Positions 61,101 through 64,000 of a DNA stretch of 64,000 nt are shown in pieces (position 1 is the stretch's first letter; every line of letters starts with the position of its first letter). This stretch comes from Phocoena phocoena (Eukaryota; Chordata; Mammalia; Artiodactyla; Phocoenidae). Both the position numbers and the translations under genes were made by a program. The notes under the pieces are model-generated. The model made no database searches. It was not told where the DNA came from and saw nothing but the letters and a program-made list of their open reading frames with translations. The stretch lies in assembly GCF_963924675.1 (NCBI RefSeq), contig NW_027077403.1, positions 18,501-82,500 on the forward strand, written 5' to 3'.

Positions 61101-64000
61101 GGGTTAGGGGACGGGGACGGTTTCGGGGACAGGTTAGTGTACGACAACGGTTTAGGGTGAACGTACGTGTTAGGGTATGGGTTAGTGTTAGCGTACGGGT
61201 TAGGATTAGGGGACGGGTTAGGGTAAGGCTTCGGGTAAGGTTTAGGGTTAGGGTTAGGGTTAGGGTTAGTGTTAGGGGACGGGGACAGTTTAGTGGACAG
61301 GTTAGTGTATGACAACAGTTTAGGGTGAGCGTACGTGTTAGGGTACAGGTTAGTGTTATCGTATGGGTTAGGATTAGGGGACGGGTTAGGGTAAGGCTTC
61401 GGGTATGGGTTAGTGTTAGGGTTAGGGTTAGGGTTAGGGTTAGGGGACGGGGACGGTTTAGGGGACAGGTTAGGGTACGACAATGTTTTAGGGTGAGCGT
61501 ACGTGTTAGGGTACGGGTTAGTGTTAACGTACGGGTTAGGATTAGGGGACGGGTTAGTGTAAGGCTTCGGGTAAGGGTTAGGGTTAGGGTTAGGGTTAGG
61601 GTTAGGGTTAGGGAACGGGGACGGTTTAGGGGACAGGTTAGGGTACGACAACGCTTTAGGGTGAGCGTACGTGTTAGGGTACGGGTTAGAGTTAGAATAC
61701 GAGTTAGGATTAGGGGACGGTTTAGGGTAAGGCTTCGGGTAAGGGTTCGGGTTAGGGTTAGGGTTAGGGTTAGGTTTAGGGGACGGTGACGGTTTAGGGT
61801 ACAGGTTAGGGTACGACAACGGTTTAGGGTGAGCGTACGTGTTAGGGTACGGGTTAGTGTGAGCGTACGGTTTAGGATTAGGGGACGGGTTAGGTTAAGG
61901 CTTCGGGTAAGGGTTAGGATTAGGTTTAGGGTTAGGGGACGGGGACGGGGACGGTTTAGGGGACACGTTAGGGTACGACAACGGTTTAGGGTGAGCGTAC
62001 GTGTTAGCGTATGGGTTAGTGTTAGTGTACGGGTTAGGATTAGAGGACGTGTTAGAGTAAGGCTTCGGGTAAGGGTTAGGGTTAGGGTTAGGGTTAGCGT
62101 TAGGGTTAGGAGACGGGGACGGTTTAGGGGACAGGTTAGTGTATGACAACGGTTTAGGGTGTGCGTATGTGTTAGGGTACGGTTTAGTGTTAGCGTACTG
62201 GTTAGGATTAGGGGACGGGTTAGGGTAAGGCTTCGGGTAAGGGTTAGGGTTAGCCTTAGGGTTAGGGTTAGGGTTAGAGGACGGGGACGGTTTAGGGGAC
62301 AGGTTATGGTACGACAACGGTTTATGGTGAGCGTACGTGTTAGGCTACGGGTTAGTGTTAGCGTACGGGTTAGGAATAGGGGATGGGTTAGGGTAAGGCT
62401 TCGGGTAAAGCTTAGGGTTAGGGTTAGGGTTAGGGGACGGGGACGGGGACGGTTTAGGGGACAGGTTAGCGTACGGCAACGGTTTAGGGTGAGCGTACGT
62501 GTTAGGGTACGTGTTAGTGTTAGCGTACGGGTTAGGATTAGGGGACGGGTTAGGGTAAGGCTTCGGGCAAGGGTTAGGAATAGGGTTAGGGTTAGGGGAC
62601 GGGGACGGTTTAGGGGACAGGTTAGGGTACGACAACGGTTTAGGGTGAGCGTACGTGTTAGGGTACGGGTTAGTGTTATCGTATGGGTTAGGATTAGGGG
62701 ACGGTATACGGTAAGGCTTCGGGTAAGGGTTAGGGTTAGGGTTAAGTTTAGGGTTAGGGGACGGGGACGGTTTAGGGGACAGGTTAGTGTACGACAAACT
62801 TTTAGGGTGAGCGTACGTGTTAGGGTACGGGTTAGTGATAGCGTACGGGTTAGGATTAGAGGACGGGTTAGGGTAAGGCTTCAGGTAAGGGTTAGTGTTA
62901 GGGTTAGTGTTAGGGTTAGGGGACGGGGACGGTTTAGGGGACAGGTTAGGGTACGACAACGGTTTAGGGTGAGCGTACGTGTTAGGGTATGGGTTAGTGT
63001 TAGAGTACGGGTTAGGATTAGGGGACGGGTTAGTGTAAGGCTTCGGGTAAGTGTTAGAGTTAGGGTTAGGGTTAGGGGACGGGGACAGGGACGGTTTAGG
63101 GGACAGGTCAGTGTATGACAACGGTTTAGGTTCAGCGTATGTGTTAGGGTACGGGTTAGTGTTAGCGTACGGTATAGGATTAGGGGACGGGTTAGTGTAA
63201 GGCTTCGGGTAAGGGTTAGGGTTAGGGTTAGGGTTAGGGGACGGGGACGGTTTAGGGGACAGGTTAGGGTACGACAACGGTTTAGGGTGAGTGTACGTGT
63301 TAGGGTACGGGTTAGTGTTATCGTCAGGGTTAGGATTAGGGGACGGGTTAGGGTAAGGCTTCGGGTAAGTGTTAGGGTTAGGGTTAGGGTTAGGGTTAGG
63401 GGACGGGGACGGTTTAGGGGACAGGTTAGAGTACGACAATGGTTTAGGGTGAGCGTACGTGTTAGGGTATGGGTTAGTGTTAGCATACGAGTTAGGATTA
63501 GGGGACGGGTTAGGGTAAGGCTTCGGATAAGTGTTAAGGTTAAGGTTAGGGTTACGTTAGGGTTAGGGAATGGGGACGGTTTAGGGGACAGGTTAGGGTA
63601 CGACAACGGTTTAGGGTGAGCGTACGTGTTAGGGTACGGGTTAGAGTTAGCATACGGGTTAGGATTAGGGGACGGGTTAGGGTAAGGCTTCGGTTAAGTG
63701 TTAGGGTTAGATTCAGGGTTAGGTTTAGGGTTAGGCGACGGGGACGGTTTAAGGGACAGGTTAGGGTACGACAACGTTTTAGGGTGAGCGTACGTGTTAG
63801 GGTACAGGTTAGTGTTAGCGTACGGGTTAGGATTAGGGGACGGGTTAGGGTAAGGCTTCGGGTAAGGGTTAGGGTTAGGGTTAGGGTTAGGGTTAGGGTT
63901 AGGGGTCGGGGACGGGGATGGTTTAGGGGACAGGTCAGTGTATGACAACAGTTTAGGGTGAGCGTTCGTGTTAGGGTAAGGGTTAGTGTTAGCGTACGGT

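Larger units (their letters stand above)
37386..64000 (+). repeat. Hexamer-phased telomere-variant higher-order array
   Basis: About 26.6 kb, continuing past the window. Each unit has a run of about 2-7 TTAGGG followed by an ordered block of about 22 hexamers (132 bp). Some of these are TTAGGG and the others are variants such as GACGGG, GACAGG, TACGAC, TGAGCG, TACGTG, TTAGTG, TTAGCG, TTAGGA, TAAGGC and TTCGGG, always in the same order and register. Measured unit lengths are 150 (37,457 to 37,607), 168 (46,920 to 47,088 to 47,256), 174 (57,191 to 57,365), 162 (to 57,527) and 168 bp (to 57,695), all multiples of six. The G-rich strand is the plus strand, so the chromosome end should lie to the right. 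The longest pure run I found is seven TTAGGG (60,103-60,144), so no canonical telomere tract is inside the window. Long open frames here are by-products of the register. Confidence 0.93.

Noticed and set aside
37381..64000. Dozens of long frames rich in RV, LT or PN
   Set aside because: They follow from TTAGGG-register DNA: two of three frames on each strand lack stops, and unit lengths are multiples of six. Not annotated as genes.

Overview
This 64 kb window has no host protein gene that I can support. It looks like subtelomeric heterochromatin of a cetacean. Three things point that way: a tandem satellite with a monomer of about 1,747 bp, the size I recall for the common cetacean satellite of non-delphinid whales; a tRNA-derived SINE with a cetacean-type head; and a mammalian TTAGGG-based array at the right end. 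The species cannot be read from the sequence alone. The 1,747 bp monomer fits a baleen or other non-delphinid whale better than a dolphin, whose monomer I recall as about 1,580 bp.

Layout. (1) 1-5,460 and 13,774-37,385: satellite monomers in one head-to-tail orientation. Each carries an inverted repeat of up to 72 bp with essentially no loop. There are sixteen such palindromes, usually 1,737-1,748 bp apart. (2) 5,461-13,773: an almost complete endogenous gammaretrovirus on the minus strand. It has two 512 bp LTRs that differ at about 8 positions, a 4 bp target duplication with one mismatch, a tRNA-Pro primer binding site, an intact gag, a UAG readthrough junction with a hairpin 8 nt downstream, a pol with one frame break in RNase H, and an env with one frame break just before its membrane anchor. 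(3) 34,746-34,955: a CHR-type SINE inside the diverged edge of the satellite. (4) 37,386-64,000: about 26.6 kb of telomere-derived repeat. It is not a plain (TTAGGG)n tract but a higher-order array. Each unit of about 150-174 bp is built almost wholly from six-base words in one register: a short run of TTAGGG followed by an ordered set of about 22 TTAGGG or variant hexamers.

Reading the whole. The G-rich telomeric strand is the plus strand, so the chromosome end should lie to the right. The satellite monomers closest to the telomere-like array are the most diverged and hold the SINE, as expected at the edge of an array kept uniform by unequal exchange. The telomere-like array shows a gradient: units next to the junction are short, irregular and depleted in CpG, and units further right are longer, regular and CpG-rich. 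It also contains larger duplicated blocks, offset by about 1.6-1.8 kb, that stay in hexamer register.

The many long open frames in the right-hand 26 kb (the longest over 1,600 codons) follow from the hexamer register, which encodes Val-Arg on the plus strand and Leu-Thr or Pro-Asn on the minus strand. They are not annotated as genes. The most unusual feature of the window is the hexamer-phased, higher-order telomere-variant array; I do not know of a description of it.
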